Of a stretch of 64,000 nucleotides of DNA, positions 37,750 to 49,624 are shown piece by piece. The stretch is taken from assembly GCA_026874595.1 (NCBI GenBank), contig CM049316.1, positions 28,935,339 to 28,999,338 on the forward strand, written 5' to 3'. Position numbers and translations under genes: made by a program. A model generated the notes under the pieces. It saw only the letters and a program-made list of their open reading frames with translations, searched no databases and was not told the DNA's origin. The stretch's first letter is position 1, and every line of letters starts with the position of its first letter. Source of the stretch: Sipunculus nudus. Lineage: Eukaryota; Annelida; Sipuncula; Golfingiida; Sipunculidae.

Positions 37750-38960
37750 GAGGTTGTCAGATCTTTAGTCCTGTCAAAAATGTTATTTGTAACAAATGTT
37801 CTTGATCAGCCTGATAGTATTTATAGGAGATTAAGAACTACATTTCTAAATTAATTTGAAAGAATAAAAAGTCAAAAGGTCAAACATTGCACAATTATTG
37901 GTTCTTATGAAAATGTGGTTTAAAAATAACGTATTTTATGAGCTATGTGGAAACGGTGGGCAATGTGGGTTAAAAGATTATTGTCTGATGACAATAGCCA
38001 GCCTGCAAAGTTAATTGACTCTACATTGTCATGTACTGGAAGATTTTTTGGTGTAGGTTCATACATTGTTGAGGCTAGAATTCCAAAATCTCTACCTCAA
38101 TTCTATAACAGTTTTTTTTACATAATTGGGCAGAGTATAAGAAAGACTAGCCCGATAATTGTCGAATATATTGTAGAACATTAAATTTGAAATAATAACA
38201 TTATAAAGGCAGATGATAAATCTCTGTTCTATGTATTCCTTTTTAATTCCAACCTTTGATGAATAAATATCTTAAATAAGATGGCACAATTTTCAATTGA
38301 CAACAGGTGAATACAGGTGTCACAAACAGTCCGAGATCTCTGTCCTTGTTATCCCTCAAACAGGCTATTCCAAAGAAATGGTAAGACGCTTTAGAATTAA
38401 ACTGTTCACTTTCCATTATGAAAGTCCCGAGCCAAAATTTGCTACCACTGAAGGAATTAAATCAATATAATAAATTTTAAAGATGTCTATAAATCAATCT
38501 TGAATAAAATATATAAATCGCCAACTCACCAGATATATTAAGGAAAACATTTAACAAAACACATAATACAAATGTTACCTGTATAATTGTACTTACATCA
38601 CAACGTGTGAATCATACGCTCGGGAGTTTCAATAAAAAACTTCTGATCAGTTACATGGCTTTGAATAAAAACTTATTTAGATGTAAACTTAATGGGGGAT
38701 TCTGCATTCTTGAGAAAACATATTTCAATTTTTACATGTAATTCTAAGAATGAATGGAAATAATTAGCATCACCCACAAGGAACACCAAATGGATTAGCT
38801 TTTTCTCAACGGAGCTTTTTCGTCACAGAAACATTTGTAGAAATAGATAATCATATTTCTTAAAAATCTGAAAAAATATTGATAATACATTTTACATACT
38901 GTTTTAGAGGCTATATCTATTTTGGATTAAAATCTTAATTATATGCACTATAAAAAGTAA
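37750..38960 (+). pseudogene. L1/Tx1 C-terminal (thumb/connection) remnant
   Basis: S-L-V-L-S-K-M-L-F-V-T-N-V-L-D (thumb), I-I-G-S-Y-E-N, W-V-K-R-L-L, D-K-S-L-F-Y, L-K-Q-A-I-P-K-K-W and Y-M-A-L-N-K-N-L-F-R-C-K-L are in LINE order across several frames. The 79-codon frame at 37945-38184 is part of this remnant. Confidence 0.6.
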
Positions 38961-40134
38961 AAAAACTGAACGCCGCTTATCCTTTAATTTTCCAGACCGA
39001 TTTTGAAATTGGGATACTTAAAACAATGTATAGTGACAGTCAGTCTCAGACATCTTATATGCCTAATGTTAACTGTAATATTTTAAACTTTAATTTTCAA
39101 TTAGGTAGAAAAATTATAAATTGCAAGAATACATATCTGAACCTATTCTTAACCACGCCGAACTTTTCGTGTGATCGCGTTGGAAGGTAATAATGTCATT
39201 ACAGGTAACATTTATAGCGGACACAATTCTTTGAATATAACCAAGGCAATCGCGTGGGTACATCAACTGATTCAGGTGCGCTGTCACGATAATTTTGTAG
39301 CCCACCTGTAGATTGTAATAACGCAACCTGAGCTTCATGCGGGGGCACACACAACAAGTCCTTTAGTAACTGGTATATTTTATAACATTCGTGGAAATCT
39401 GTGAATTCAAACAAATATTGTAAATGTCATCAATTTTCTAACAGAGCTTTCGGAATCTGGACTCGGTTACAGTGCCATGTGTACAGCCAGGTCGGCTCTC
39501 CCTGCCTTTATTCAATTACCAGGCAATATTGACAATTGATCGAATAAAACTGTCAAACGTTCCATGAAAGGAGTATTTGAGGTCGGACCACCGTTTCCCA
39601 GATATCAGTCAGCCTGGGATACAAATGTCGTGTTAAACTATTTGAAATCTTTGGAACCATTATCAGTCACTTAAAGATTTAACATACAAATTTGTTATGC
39701 CGGTGGCACTAACATCACCACAAAGATGCCAGTCGATACATTAACTAGATTTAGATACTATGATTACTAGAAGAGTTACACGCGCATGCGTAGAGCTCAA
39801 TATTAGAAGCTGAGTGTTCACGTCAAGAAGATAAAAATAACGGGTGGGATATAAAAACTGGGGTGGGTGCTTAATCCCGATGCACCATATGAGAGTAAAA
39901 TCCTAATCAAAATTCAACATAAAGGCAATTCTCGTTTCATTAGATAATTTTACTCTCATTGATCATTAGGGAAGTGAACATGAACACAATCATAATCAAT
40001 ATATAGAAATTTAATAACCTTAAGCAGAAGTTACAAAATCCTTTTTTCTGTAAAATGGTTTTGTTGTAAAACAAAGCCCTCCACTTGGAGGGTCTTTAAA
40101 TCCTATATCGGTGTAAAGGCTACAAGTTGCGCCT
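38961..40134. other. Spacer, nothing recognised
   Basis: Frames at 39114-39414 on minus have no domain. 39470-39570 is somewhat GC-richer. Confidence 0.4.
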
Positions 40135-40154
40135 CCCCCCCCCCCCCCCCCCCC
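40135..40154. repeat. Poly-C run
   Basis: 20 consecutive C. Confidence 0.97.
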
Positions 40155-40159
40155 AGTCG

Positions 40160-40500
40160 CAATCTGACATCATTTAATATAACTCCCATGTGCTCCGTTA
40201 CACTGCAGTCGCCTCAGATCTCATCTCGTGTACCGCTGCTTAATCATGCGGCACCCACTCTCATTGGTCTGTTTCTTGGCCCTGTGCCAGAAACTGTATT
40301 ATCAAACCAACGAGAACGGGTATCGCATGTGTAAAAGGAGCTGGAGCTGGATGCACAATGCGTTACCACGCTCTCATTGGTCTGTTCGCTTCCTGGTGTT
40401 CGAACCCAAAATATCTTGCTATAAAAGCAGCGGTTACACGAGAGGAGATTCTGGACGACTGAGGAGCGTAGCCTGTAACTGTTTTTGTTGCCACTGATCG
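40160..40500 (+). repeat. Dispersed repeat F, copy 2, with promoter-like motifs
   Basis: CTCTCATTGGTCTG occurs twice (inverted CCAAT boxes at 40263 and 40376). CTATAAAAG at 40419-40427 precedes CAGCGGTTACACGAG. Blocks are shared with 24.9 and 50.65 kb. The 89-codon frame here lies in the repeat. Confidence 0.65.
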
Positions 40501-42544
40501 GCTCATCACCTCGCTGATTCTGATGAAAAAAAATTCTTATTATTATTTTATCTCATAAGCTAAAACGCGTAAAATATACAATATGTAAATATATATTCAA
40601 TATATGACAGTACACGTAAAAGCCCCTTATTATATTGTTAATTATACTGATACTGACCCGATGTACTGCATACATCACCCGAAGCGCACGACACAAAACA
40701 TACAAATTAAAAAAAAAAAATGCAATGATTCAATCTAATTTAAGAAATCTACTATTCAGAAAATAAAGCAATTATAAAATTTCGTATTAAAGCAAATTAT
40801 TTTGAGGAGGAATCTGACATCGCATGTCGTAGGATGAAAACGTTTTCAAGTAACCTTAGAAGTAATCTGAAATTGAATTCAAGTAATCCCCGGTAATCTA
40901 AAGTGGGGGTGATCTTTAATCGCTTGTAAAAATGTGGTGACGGTGCAATAGCATAGAGACACCACAAGAAGACAATGAGATGATAAGGATTATCAATTAT
41001 GCCTTTCAATTCGACATTATTAACAATCAATTATTTCTTCCCAGATGACGCTAGGATAAACGTTATAATGTTAACATTTACATGATACTTCTAATCCTTT
41101 GAAACTTCTATCCTGAAGTATATACGTTGATTTTTACATGACAATGCTTACAAGATGATATGTATTGCTTTTCTGTCCTTAGGTATGAATTAGCTATCAA
41201 AACTGTAGGAAAATTACCTTTAGTGGAATATTTAACAAAAAAAATCGGTTAGTGCAAGCTCGGTTCGATAATCAGTTTATAATTTGCTGCGATTCCATCG
41301 AACGATCGACGCATTATTATAGCCTAAGTTATTATTGTCTTAATAACATTTGTAAATCTACTTCAATCGCTGGCTGAGGTGCCCAGTGCATATTGTGATT
41401 AACTAAATGATAATGGTGATTATAGTTATAAAAGTGATTAACCGTATGGGCTCGGGGAACGGTATCCAGATCCAGACCTATAAGCAAAATACTTGGAGAG
41501 GAAGTGTTTTTTTCAACGTATAGCTGACGAGACCGCATTATGAGAGCGCGTAAACCCCCGCCAGATAATTTTTTCAAATTCACAACTCAAGTTTAGTCAT
41601 CTGTTTTTTTGTTGTTTTTTTTACAAGATCTCAATAGAAGTATTAGTAGTACTGCCTTTCCCAGCCATATGTCGGTTAAAGTTATTACTGGCACTTAGAT
41701 GTGAGTTCAGAAGAAAATTTCGTAACTCTCAACAAAAGTTTATTACGTCCAGTTTGTAAGCAGAAACATATTGTGCTTAGGCTATGCAGAGAGAAAGACA
41801 GCCGGATAACGGCTTACATTCCACTTTGATGGCTCATAGTTCGGGTTTAATCAGGTAAGTTAGAAAGTTCATAACACATTTTTATTCGTTAGACATTTAT
41901 TATTCACTGACTTGTCCTTTCACTGTATAACAGTCTGTGCCATTGCACGTTCCAACCCGTAATCTATATTCAAGTAACCCTGAAAAAATGTGATAACAAA
42001 TATCTTATATTCTGATTATCGGTGTATGCTGGCATAATAAAATTAGTAACTAGCAGCAACTGTGGAAAATCCACGGCTCTACCTGATGCATATTTTTAAT
42101 GAGCTGATAGTAACTAAACGACGCATATTTAAATCCTTAGGTTTCGTAGGAACTTTCTGTCATGTGTTTCACTTATATGATATAAAGATTACTTCTACTA
42201 GAATTCTCCAGGAACACCCTCCCTCAATATATCAACATAGAAAGAAAAATTATTCTATTCAAGAAATCACACAAAAAAATAAATTTTGGAAAGAGACGTG
42301 AGGCATATACAGGGTGTACGAATTTTTAAAAGGAATATTTATAAGGGGCTGTTCCTTTTTCCCCCGAGTAGAAGCCACCCATTCGTATGCAGTTGTTCTG
42401 CCACTCGCCTGGTGAACCCGTGTTTCTGAACCATGACAATGTATCAAATGAAACGTGCACGTATGAACGAACGACTGATTAGTAAATTCTGGCGGGGGTT
42501 TAAAAGACCCCAAGGGATTGAGGACCCTTAGAAGTGTGTGCAAT
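40501..42544. other. AT-rich spacer
   Basis: No coding or repeat family was seen. Short frames at 40797-41583 and 42062-42543 lack domains. Confidence 0.4.
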
Positions 42545-42566
42545 CCCCCCCCCCCCCCCCCCCCCC
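42545..42566. repeat. Poly-C run
   Basis: 22 consecutive C. Confidence 0.97.
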
Positions 42567-44159
42567 GCCCCGGTTGGAGGGCTTTCTTCTGAACAATAAA
42601 TATTTACAAACAAACCATAAATTGGCCGAATTATTAAAACCATGGTTATCATGGAAAAATACTTCTGAACGTATAAAAATCAACATACCTGTAAACCTAT
42701 AAAACGGTGATCGTGTAAAGGTTCTCAGCTCTTTGTGTCCACTGAACGGAAAAGTTCTCCCTATAAAAAGATTTATGTGCGCTTGAATTTTGAATCTTTA
42801 CTTCCTTTTGACAGAGTACATTTCCTGAACAGGCGATATAATGGAAATGGGGTTTAGCGGGGATCACAGGTCGCCTCCTGAAAAAACGTGACAGGTTAGG
42901 ATAAAAGACATATCAATAGTACATTTCACCTGCACTTTTGGCAGGTGCACCACATGTCGATGATGGAAGGACTTAGATGAAAAGTTTGGCTTAAAATGCA
43001 TCCACAATCTTTCTAAAGAAGTGGGTCTTGTGACCTTGACCTTTGATCTCATGACCCCAGAATCATCAGTTCATACTTAAGTGGTGGGCCATAAATAAGT
43101 CAAGTTTGAAACCTATATTTCAAACCAAACTGATGTTATCATCTGGAAACTAATATGTGGATAGATGGCCCTAATAACCTTGACCTTTGACCTTGTGACC
43201 CCAAAATCCATAAGTTACTGCCACTATTGGTAGGTGAGCAACATCTGGTAGATTGAAGGTTTGGGACAGAAAGTTTCGCAAAAAATACATCAACAATATT
43301 TTTAAAGAAGTGGGTCCTGTGACTTTGGCCTTTGGCCTTATGACCCCAAAATCAAAAGATTTCTTACATTATTGGTGGGTCATATATAAGTCAAAATTAA
43401 AACCAATATGTCAATCCAAACTGGAGTTATCTCCAGAATCAAATATGTGGACAGATGAACCCCTGTGACCATGACCTTAGACCATGTGACCCCTAAATCA
43501 ATCAGGTTCTTCCCCTATTGGCAGCTCAGCTATATGTGCAAGATGAAAAGTTTGGCTTAAAATTCATTCACAATCTTCCTAATAAGCGTGTACTGTGACC
43601 ATTACCTTTGACCTCATGACCCCAAACTTTAACAGAATCTCCCACTATTGCCAGGTGAGCAATATCTTAAAGATGAAAGGTTTCTGATGAAAAGTTAGGC
43701 TTCAAATGCATATGCATTCTTTTTAAAGAAATGAGTCCTGTGACTTGACCTTCGACCTTTGGACCCCAAAATCCACACGATTTTTATTTTAGTGGTGAGT
43801 CATATTTAAGTTAAGTTTGAAAAGAATATGTCAAACTAAATTTGAGTTATCATCTGGAAACTAATTTGTGAACAGATGGCCCCTGTGACCTTGACCTTTG
43901 ACCATGTGACCCCAAATTCATTTATGCTCTCCCCATACTGGCAAGTCAGCTAAATGCGCAAAATGGAGAGTTTGGGATGAAAATCTTGGCTTAAAATGCA
44001 GCCATAATCTTTTTAAAAAAGTGAGTCCTGTGACCTTGACCTTTGAACTCGTGACCCCAAAAATGTTCTTGCTTTAGTGGTGGGCTATATGTAAGTCAAG
44101 TTTGAAATCAAACCTCGAGTTATCATCTGGAAAAAAATTGTGTGACGATGGACGGATGA

Positions 44160-44160
<1 letters not shown>

Positions 44161-44199
<39 letters not shown>

Positions 44200-44200
44200 G
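44161..44200. repeat. (GACA)n microsatellite
   Basis: About nine GACA units with one AACA. Confidence 0.95.
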
Positions 44201-44338
44201 GTGATTACTATAGGGCATCCACTTGTGATCAGTAAACACACCAGGTTTGGGACAATAGATGTAATCACAGCTGACATGATTGTTGTCATTTTATAGTAAA
44301 AACAATAGAAACATATTCGTTAAAATATCATAAATACA

Positions 44339-44685
44339 GGTGGCACCACCACTTTTCGGGAACTGACAAAACTAGTCATGGTCATTATTCAAGGCAAGAT
44401 TCATGGCAATCCATGCATTAATTATCAAGATATTGGAGGTTTTGTATGAATTTTTTTTATTATTCTGGAAGGTACTTTCAAGCCACATAGCTCGGAGAAT
44501 ATAGGTTGCAGTTACTTAATTTCAGGTGTCCACAGAGACTTTTTATTGACCTCCCTGGATGTTCACTAAGAAATTTCTAGGACCAGCAGTTACGATCTGT
44601 GCCCTGCTAACGGACGGCCAGACGGACGACGGACAAAGCGCCATTCCTATACCTCAGTTGACTTACAGTCAGCTGAGCTAAAAAC
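44339..44685 (+). repeat. Solo array-2-type monomer with terminal block
   Basis: Begins at GGTGGCACCACC, keeps CATAGCTCGGAGAATAT and CAGTTACGATCTGTGCCC as in the 337-bp unit, and ends CGGACGGCCAGACGGACGAC then GTCAGCTGAGCTAAAAACC. Confidence 0.8.
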
Positions 44686-44890
44686 CTTTACTTCCATTTG
44701 AGAGAGAAAATTCCTTTGGAGGCGTTACAATGGATATGGGGGATCAATGGGGATTAAAATGGACCCGCGTGACCGCGTATTGCATGGAAATGCCTTTTGG
44801 ACAGGGCATGGGCTCTGGTCACGGTCTTAACAGGCCAGTGAAAATCCCCGAGGCGCCTCCTGAAAAAGCGTCAAAGGCGTGGAGGACCTT

Positions 44891-47800
44891 GCAGCACAAA
44901 AGAAATAGGGGCACCTAATGGGGAAATATTAAAATTATTAATCATTCAGTTTAATAGGGCAAAATCCCGCAAAATAAAACAAACTTGTCCTAGAAGAGCA
45001 CACCAGCGATACGTCTGCCGAATTTTGAAGAGTCAAATCAGAATGGAAGCTGGTAAACCGTGGTCTAGAAAAAAACCAACTCCGTATTAATTATATAGAT
45101 GTTCTCAGGTCCAGAGGAACTGCTTTAATGACAAAGACCATGACGGGCCCAGACAGCTAGAGGGGGCTGAATATGCATACCTGTGGGAAGTTACAACCCA
45201 CACATGAAGAAGCTGTAAATGTTACGCAGACGTTTTTCTCAGAAAAAGCGAATCTTAGATCTGCATTTGACGCAAAAGATGAAACATTAAATACGGGGAC
45301 CATTTATATTTTTATGAACAATCATTCACGATTCAGACATTTCAAGTCGTCTGCTTGAGACGTAATTTGCAGAGTAATCTAATTGAATTGTGTTTTTCAT
45401 TAACCGCTTCTCTGTATTTCGAATGAACGTGGGTAACGGATTTCCAGTACCACACAAGAATACAGAATTAATCATTTTTCTTTCTATGGGTTTTTTTATC
45501 CGCAACCCTAAGCAATTCTCACGAAGTCACTGCAGCAGTCCTTTAAAATAATTATTCAAGCAGGTACTCATCTTAACGCCGAAAAAAGTTTAATCCGCCC
45601 TTATCAGCAATTTTCGTGAAGTTACTGTAGAAGTTGGCTATTGTTTTTTAGTGTATAATGATCGTTTCAAACATATACTTATTCAAGAAAACCATGAATA
45701 CACGGTTAGGGGTCGACATCGCTGGATTGTAAACAGAAAAACTAAACAGCATTGAGTTTTAAATTACCAAAAATGGCGGAAAGATCGGTCCGAATTTTTA
45801 ATGATTGTTACTCTTAGGCCGAGCCATATTATACTGCAAGTCCATGGGTTAAAATAATGAATACAGACGGATATTTAACGACCTCACTCTGATGATCAGG
45901 CATTCAAGTAATCTATTTGACTTTGGGCCTCAAAGTATATGCGGGGATGGGGCACTGTTGAGGCATCGAACACGTCACATACTCCAAAGTTTAGCACATG
46001 ATGGGGAAACATCATTTAAATACCAGGAGGGTATCATCTGTTACATGATACAGTGCCCACGGACATTCACAGATAATTCTTTGAAGCATGCAGCACTGTA
46101 TGCTAAGAGTAACAAAACACAAAGACGTGGGAAAAGTTTTCCCAAGGTTATTATTATCAATATTATTTATACACTCTTGAAGCTCTCTTTTGAAAAAGAA
46201 CTATTTCTGAGATTTTTATTTTGCATTACTCTTATAATTATAAATATTATGGTACTACAATTTTTCAGGGTCACTTAAACTTGTTCACTTAAAAAATAGC
46301 CTGAATAAATTGACACGTTTATAATAGTCAATGCGCGCTTGAAAATGTAAACAGCATATTGAAAAAAAATTGTAATATATAGGCATTGTATAGTTTTAGC
46401 TTTTCTTCCGATTGATTATGCCCCCTTCTTTCATGGGACATTGTTTCGTATATGCATATTATTAAGATGTAGTCTCTTTGATGAAATAAAGCTTCATTTG
46501 GAGTAAAAATGAAATCTGAATATTAAAAAGAAGAAAATTTTAGTCGAAAAAAAAGCGTATGTATCGGATAGCCCCCTTTAACATTTTATATATAATACAA
46601 ACAAACAAACGAACAAACACTGGTGAGAACAAGTGGTAGGTATTAGTTGTAAAATCCTGTTGGGTGATTAAAAGAAAATAACGACCGATGATAGATTATT
46701 CATCGATTATTTTGTGTACCTTCTGTTTCCCCTAAAATTATTCTAATATAAGTAACTATTTACAAAAAGACTTGATAAATCCTTTTATCATACTATTTAA
46801 TACACACCGTGAGGTGAAGTATGGTCTGTATGATAACAACAGCAGAAAGTGTCGATTATGAAGCTGACACTAATAAGAGGACACATTTTTACGGTCACGC
46901 TGCAAGGGCAAGGTTACAGCCGGATTGCTGGCACTTGTAGGCTACTCGAAGTTCAGTTTAAGTTTAAGTGCTGTTGGCTATTTTCTTTCTAGGTAATATC
47001 TCGTCTTTGCATGTGCATATTATCATTTATAATCGATTACAAAGATGCAAATGATTGTTAAAGAAAACGGCCAATCATCGATGTAGTTAATGAATTGACA
47101 AACCACATGTGAAAACATAACCAACCTGGGAAAGTAATGAAATCTGACCTTTAAGCAGAAGATTTTACCAGACGAAAGAAATCCTGTCTGTAGGATAGAC
47201 CCCTTTAAACATCCACTCAAAATCCCTTAAGTATTAAAATAGTAAGCTATTAAAACAGTAAAGAATTTGTCAAGAAACGGCTTCGTGGCGCCATGGTTTC
47301 AATGTTCCTTAGTTGATTATAGATGAGGTCTTGATGTGAACGGTAAATGAGGAAAGCCCAGAAGTACACCGCCAAGTGACCAGGGAATGGAGAAGTCAAT
47401 TCTCTCTCTCTTGTATCCGTAAATATGTAGGCCAGGCTGATTGCACGACTTCTGATATGAGCTCGAGCACGGTCCGTTCACGAGGAGTGCTAGCTGACCT
47501 TATGTGCATTTTACGTCTTAACGTCAAAGTTATTAGTTCTTTATTTATATATCTATGTTTATTTTAATTTTTTATTAATATTTGTATTAATCTACAAATA
47601 GATAAGAAGGGAAATTCACTGAATGACGTTCTTTAATGAATTTCCTTGAATGACGAGAAGGAAGGTGATTAAAGAGTTTGAGAGATCGATAAGATTCCTT
47701 GTGTGTTTTGGCGACAAGTATTCTCCGTGGGCGTTGGATGCCAAACCTCTTTTGTGAGGGTAGATATGCAGAAGCATGTTTCTTTAATTTAAAGAACAAC

Positions 47801-48028
47801 GCGAATTTGTCTCAAATTGGTGCCTTTCCGAGAATGTCATACTTTGGCTGTTCAGTGTGGAGAACTCTAGAATTATCATGAGATCTTACCTTAGGATATA
47901 ACATTGATCGGTTCATGTAGAAGGCTCTAATTTAGACTCTTGAGATAAGTATTTCTCTGTTTATTGTTTTTATGCTGTCAAAAAATTGTTTTGTCATGTT
48001 TGTCCTATTCGCCACGATCATAACAATG
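44891..48028. other. AT-rich spacer
   Basis: Two longer frames (45892-46278 plus; 47799-47587 minus) lack convincing domains. An (ACAA)n-like run is at about 46600-46618. Confidence 0.4.
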
Positions 48029-48346
48029 GTATGTTAGATTATGTACATTAATACATTAAAAATCCCGTAATGGCTCTTGCAGCACCTTAATCTGCGGGTC
48101 TACATGGTGGTGGTGGTGCCTATTTAAGAGCTACGGTGCTTAGATTTATTACGTCATTACTCTGATAGTGCCCATTTCTGCATATGGTTTATTAGAGTAT
48201 GTACATTAATACACTTACAATATCATAATGGTTCTTGCAGCACCTAATTCTGCGGGTCTACATGCTGGTGGTGGTACATATTTAAGAGCTACGGTGCTTA
48301 GATTTATTACGTCATTACTCCCATTGAGCCCATTTCTGTATATTTA
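48029..48346. repeat. 158-bp tandem duplication
   Basis: ATGTACATTAATACA at 48041 and 48199; TCTGCGGGTCTACATG and TTTAAGAGCTACGGTGCTTA follow in both copies. About 85-90% identical. Confidence 0.93.
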
Positions 48347-49202
48347 TGCTCTCTTTATCATTATTGTCTGGGCCTCTTACCACAAGTATCCCAGGTGTGA
48401 ACAAATCCTCAGTAAAGTCTTGTAGGCGAGTAATTCAGCAGCTAACTTTCACTTAAGAACTGAGAGGAAAAAAAGAGATCTACTGTTCCTTGCGCCCTGT
48501 TGACAGCGATTTCTTTCTTTTATTGCCATTTCTTTCTACCATTATCACTTACGGTAGATATATGTGTTTAATTAGTATGTCAGTCCCAGCGGAGCTGCGA
48601 ACGCAATAAACTTGAACGTGGGTTGGTTTTACGGATAATACCGTGATGAATACGGCGTGTCTAGCCGGGTTATGTATTAATTCCTCATACCTTCGTAGTA
48701 ATGAAGAGCAATAAAGGTAATCAAACGCCCTTCGTGTGTCCTGCGTTTTTGTGGCTTTTACTCTTATAATATATGGTTATTGCCTTCTTGGCGTGCGAGG
48801 CAGCTCGCTCCCTAATACCAGCTATTAAGTCAACAACATAAAACAAAGACTTATCTCCAGTGACAAGAACTGTGTCGGCCTTGAGCTCTGACAAATTGCT
48901 CATAACGTTTTACTTCTCGTGATGTTGTTATGGCATACTGCCTAGTTATACAATGTCTTCTTTTTAGATCACATATAATAGTTTGGTGCGAACACCTCCA
49001 AAGTTGAGAAATTTTCCAGTAATTAATTTGATTTACAGCATAAGTTTTAAATACCATCCATGTGGATCACCAGTACATTGCCGTCCTTTTTTTCTTCATT
49101 TCTTTCACGCTTCTCTGCTCAGTCAGTAGTATATGTTTAGTTCCAAACCGGAAATACTTTTTAGATTTTTCGTTAAATTATGCATCAATCATGGGATCAT
49201 AT
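48347..49202. other. Spacer, nothing recognised
   Basis: Minus frames at 48721-49057 were read and show no family motif. Confidence 0.4.
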
Positions 49203-49620
49203 TCTTAACTAGAATTCTGCATTCTTATGAATGTAAGCCTCCACCACGTAGGCAGTCCTTCATGTAGGGTGGTCTAAAAAGTGTTTGCATTCACTTATTC
49301 GGCCCATACTTCCAGGTTCATTCGTGCAGTAGTTCCCCAACCCAAGTTTGCATTCACTTATTTGGCCCGATTTCCCAGGTTCACTTGTGAATAATTGAAT
49401 GTACAGCTGTGAATAATCCTTGAAGACCTTCCTGGACCTGGATCATGAGGCGGATCCACACCAAAATCTAATCGATTCTCAATTGATCCATTTCGAAATG
49501 TCATGTTCATGAGATTCCCCTCAGGATTACGTGAGTTATGTGGTGAACAAACACACACACAAACACACACGACCTGGAATGAAAGCATATATCCTCCTAG
49601 CGGAGTCAAAAAGTTGTGCA
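49203..49620 (+). repeat. Dispersed repeat D1, copy 5 (most complete)
   Basis: Runs from AACTAGAATTCTGCATTCTT and AAGCCTCCACCA through TTCACTTATTCGGCCCATAC (with a second TTCACTTATTTGGCCC), CCTTCCTGGACCTGGATC, GGCGGATCCACACCAAAATC and a CACACACACAAACACACA tract, to CCTCCTAGCGGAG. About 418 bp. Confidence 0.88.
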
Positions 49621-49624
49621 CAAC

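Larger units (their letters stand above)
34985..38960 (+). mobile_element. Decayed L1/Tx1-type LINE (ORF1, endonuclease, RT remnants)
   Basis: Three-frame reading on plus gives, in order, an ORF1 with acidic N-terminus, coiled coil and L1-type RNA-binding core, an APE endonuclease, the RT N-terminus, and the LINE C-terminal region. Many frameshifts and stops show it is long dead. The RT palm with the catalytic FADD is deleted between about 37700 and 37760. No target-site duplication was identified. Order and motifs are those of the Tx1 branch of L1, rather than RTE or CR1. Confidence 0.8.
42797..44890. repeat. Composite repeat block flanked by ~100-bp direct repeats
   Basis: TTTACTTCC.TTTGA.AGAG, ACAATGGA.ATGGGG-like and CGCCTCCTGAAAAA.CGT blocks occur at both ends (42797-42895 and 44686-44890). 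Between them lie about five degenerate ~280-bp units rich in TGACCTTGACCTTTGACC (42895-44140), a (GACA)n tract (44161-44200), one array-2-type monomer (44339-44600) and the GGACGGACGACGGAC ending (to 44685). Frames in it are accidental. Confidence 0.75.

Noticed and set aside
45892-46278. 128-codon plus-strand frame
   Set aside because: No recognisable domain; the C-terminal half is AT-driven I/N/L/F low-complexity sequence.
47587-47799. Minus-strand frame with R-R-I-L-V-A-K-x-x-K-E-S-Y and N-x-L-P-S, faintly like a LINE RT C-terminus
   Set aside because: Too short and too diverged, and no RT core nearby; kept only as a weak resemblance.
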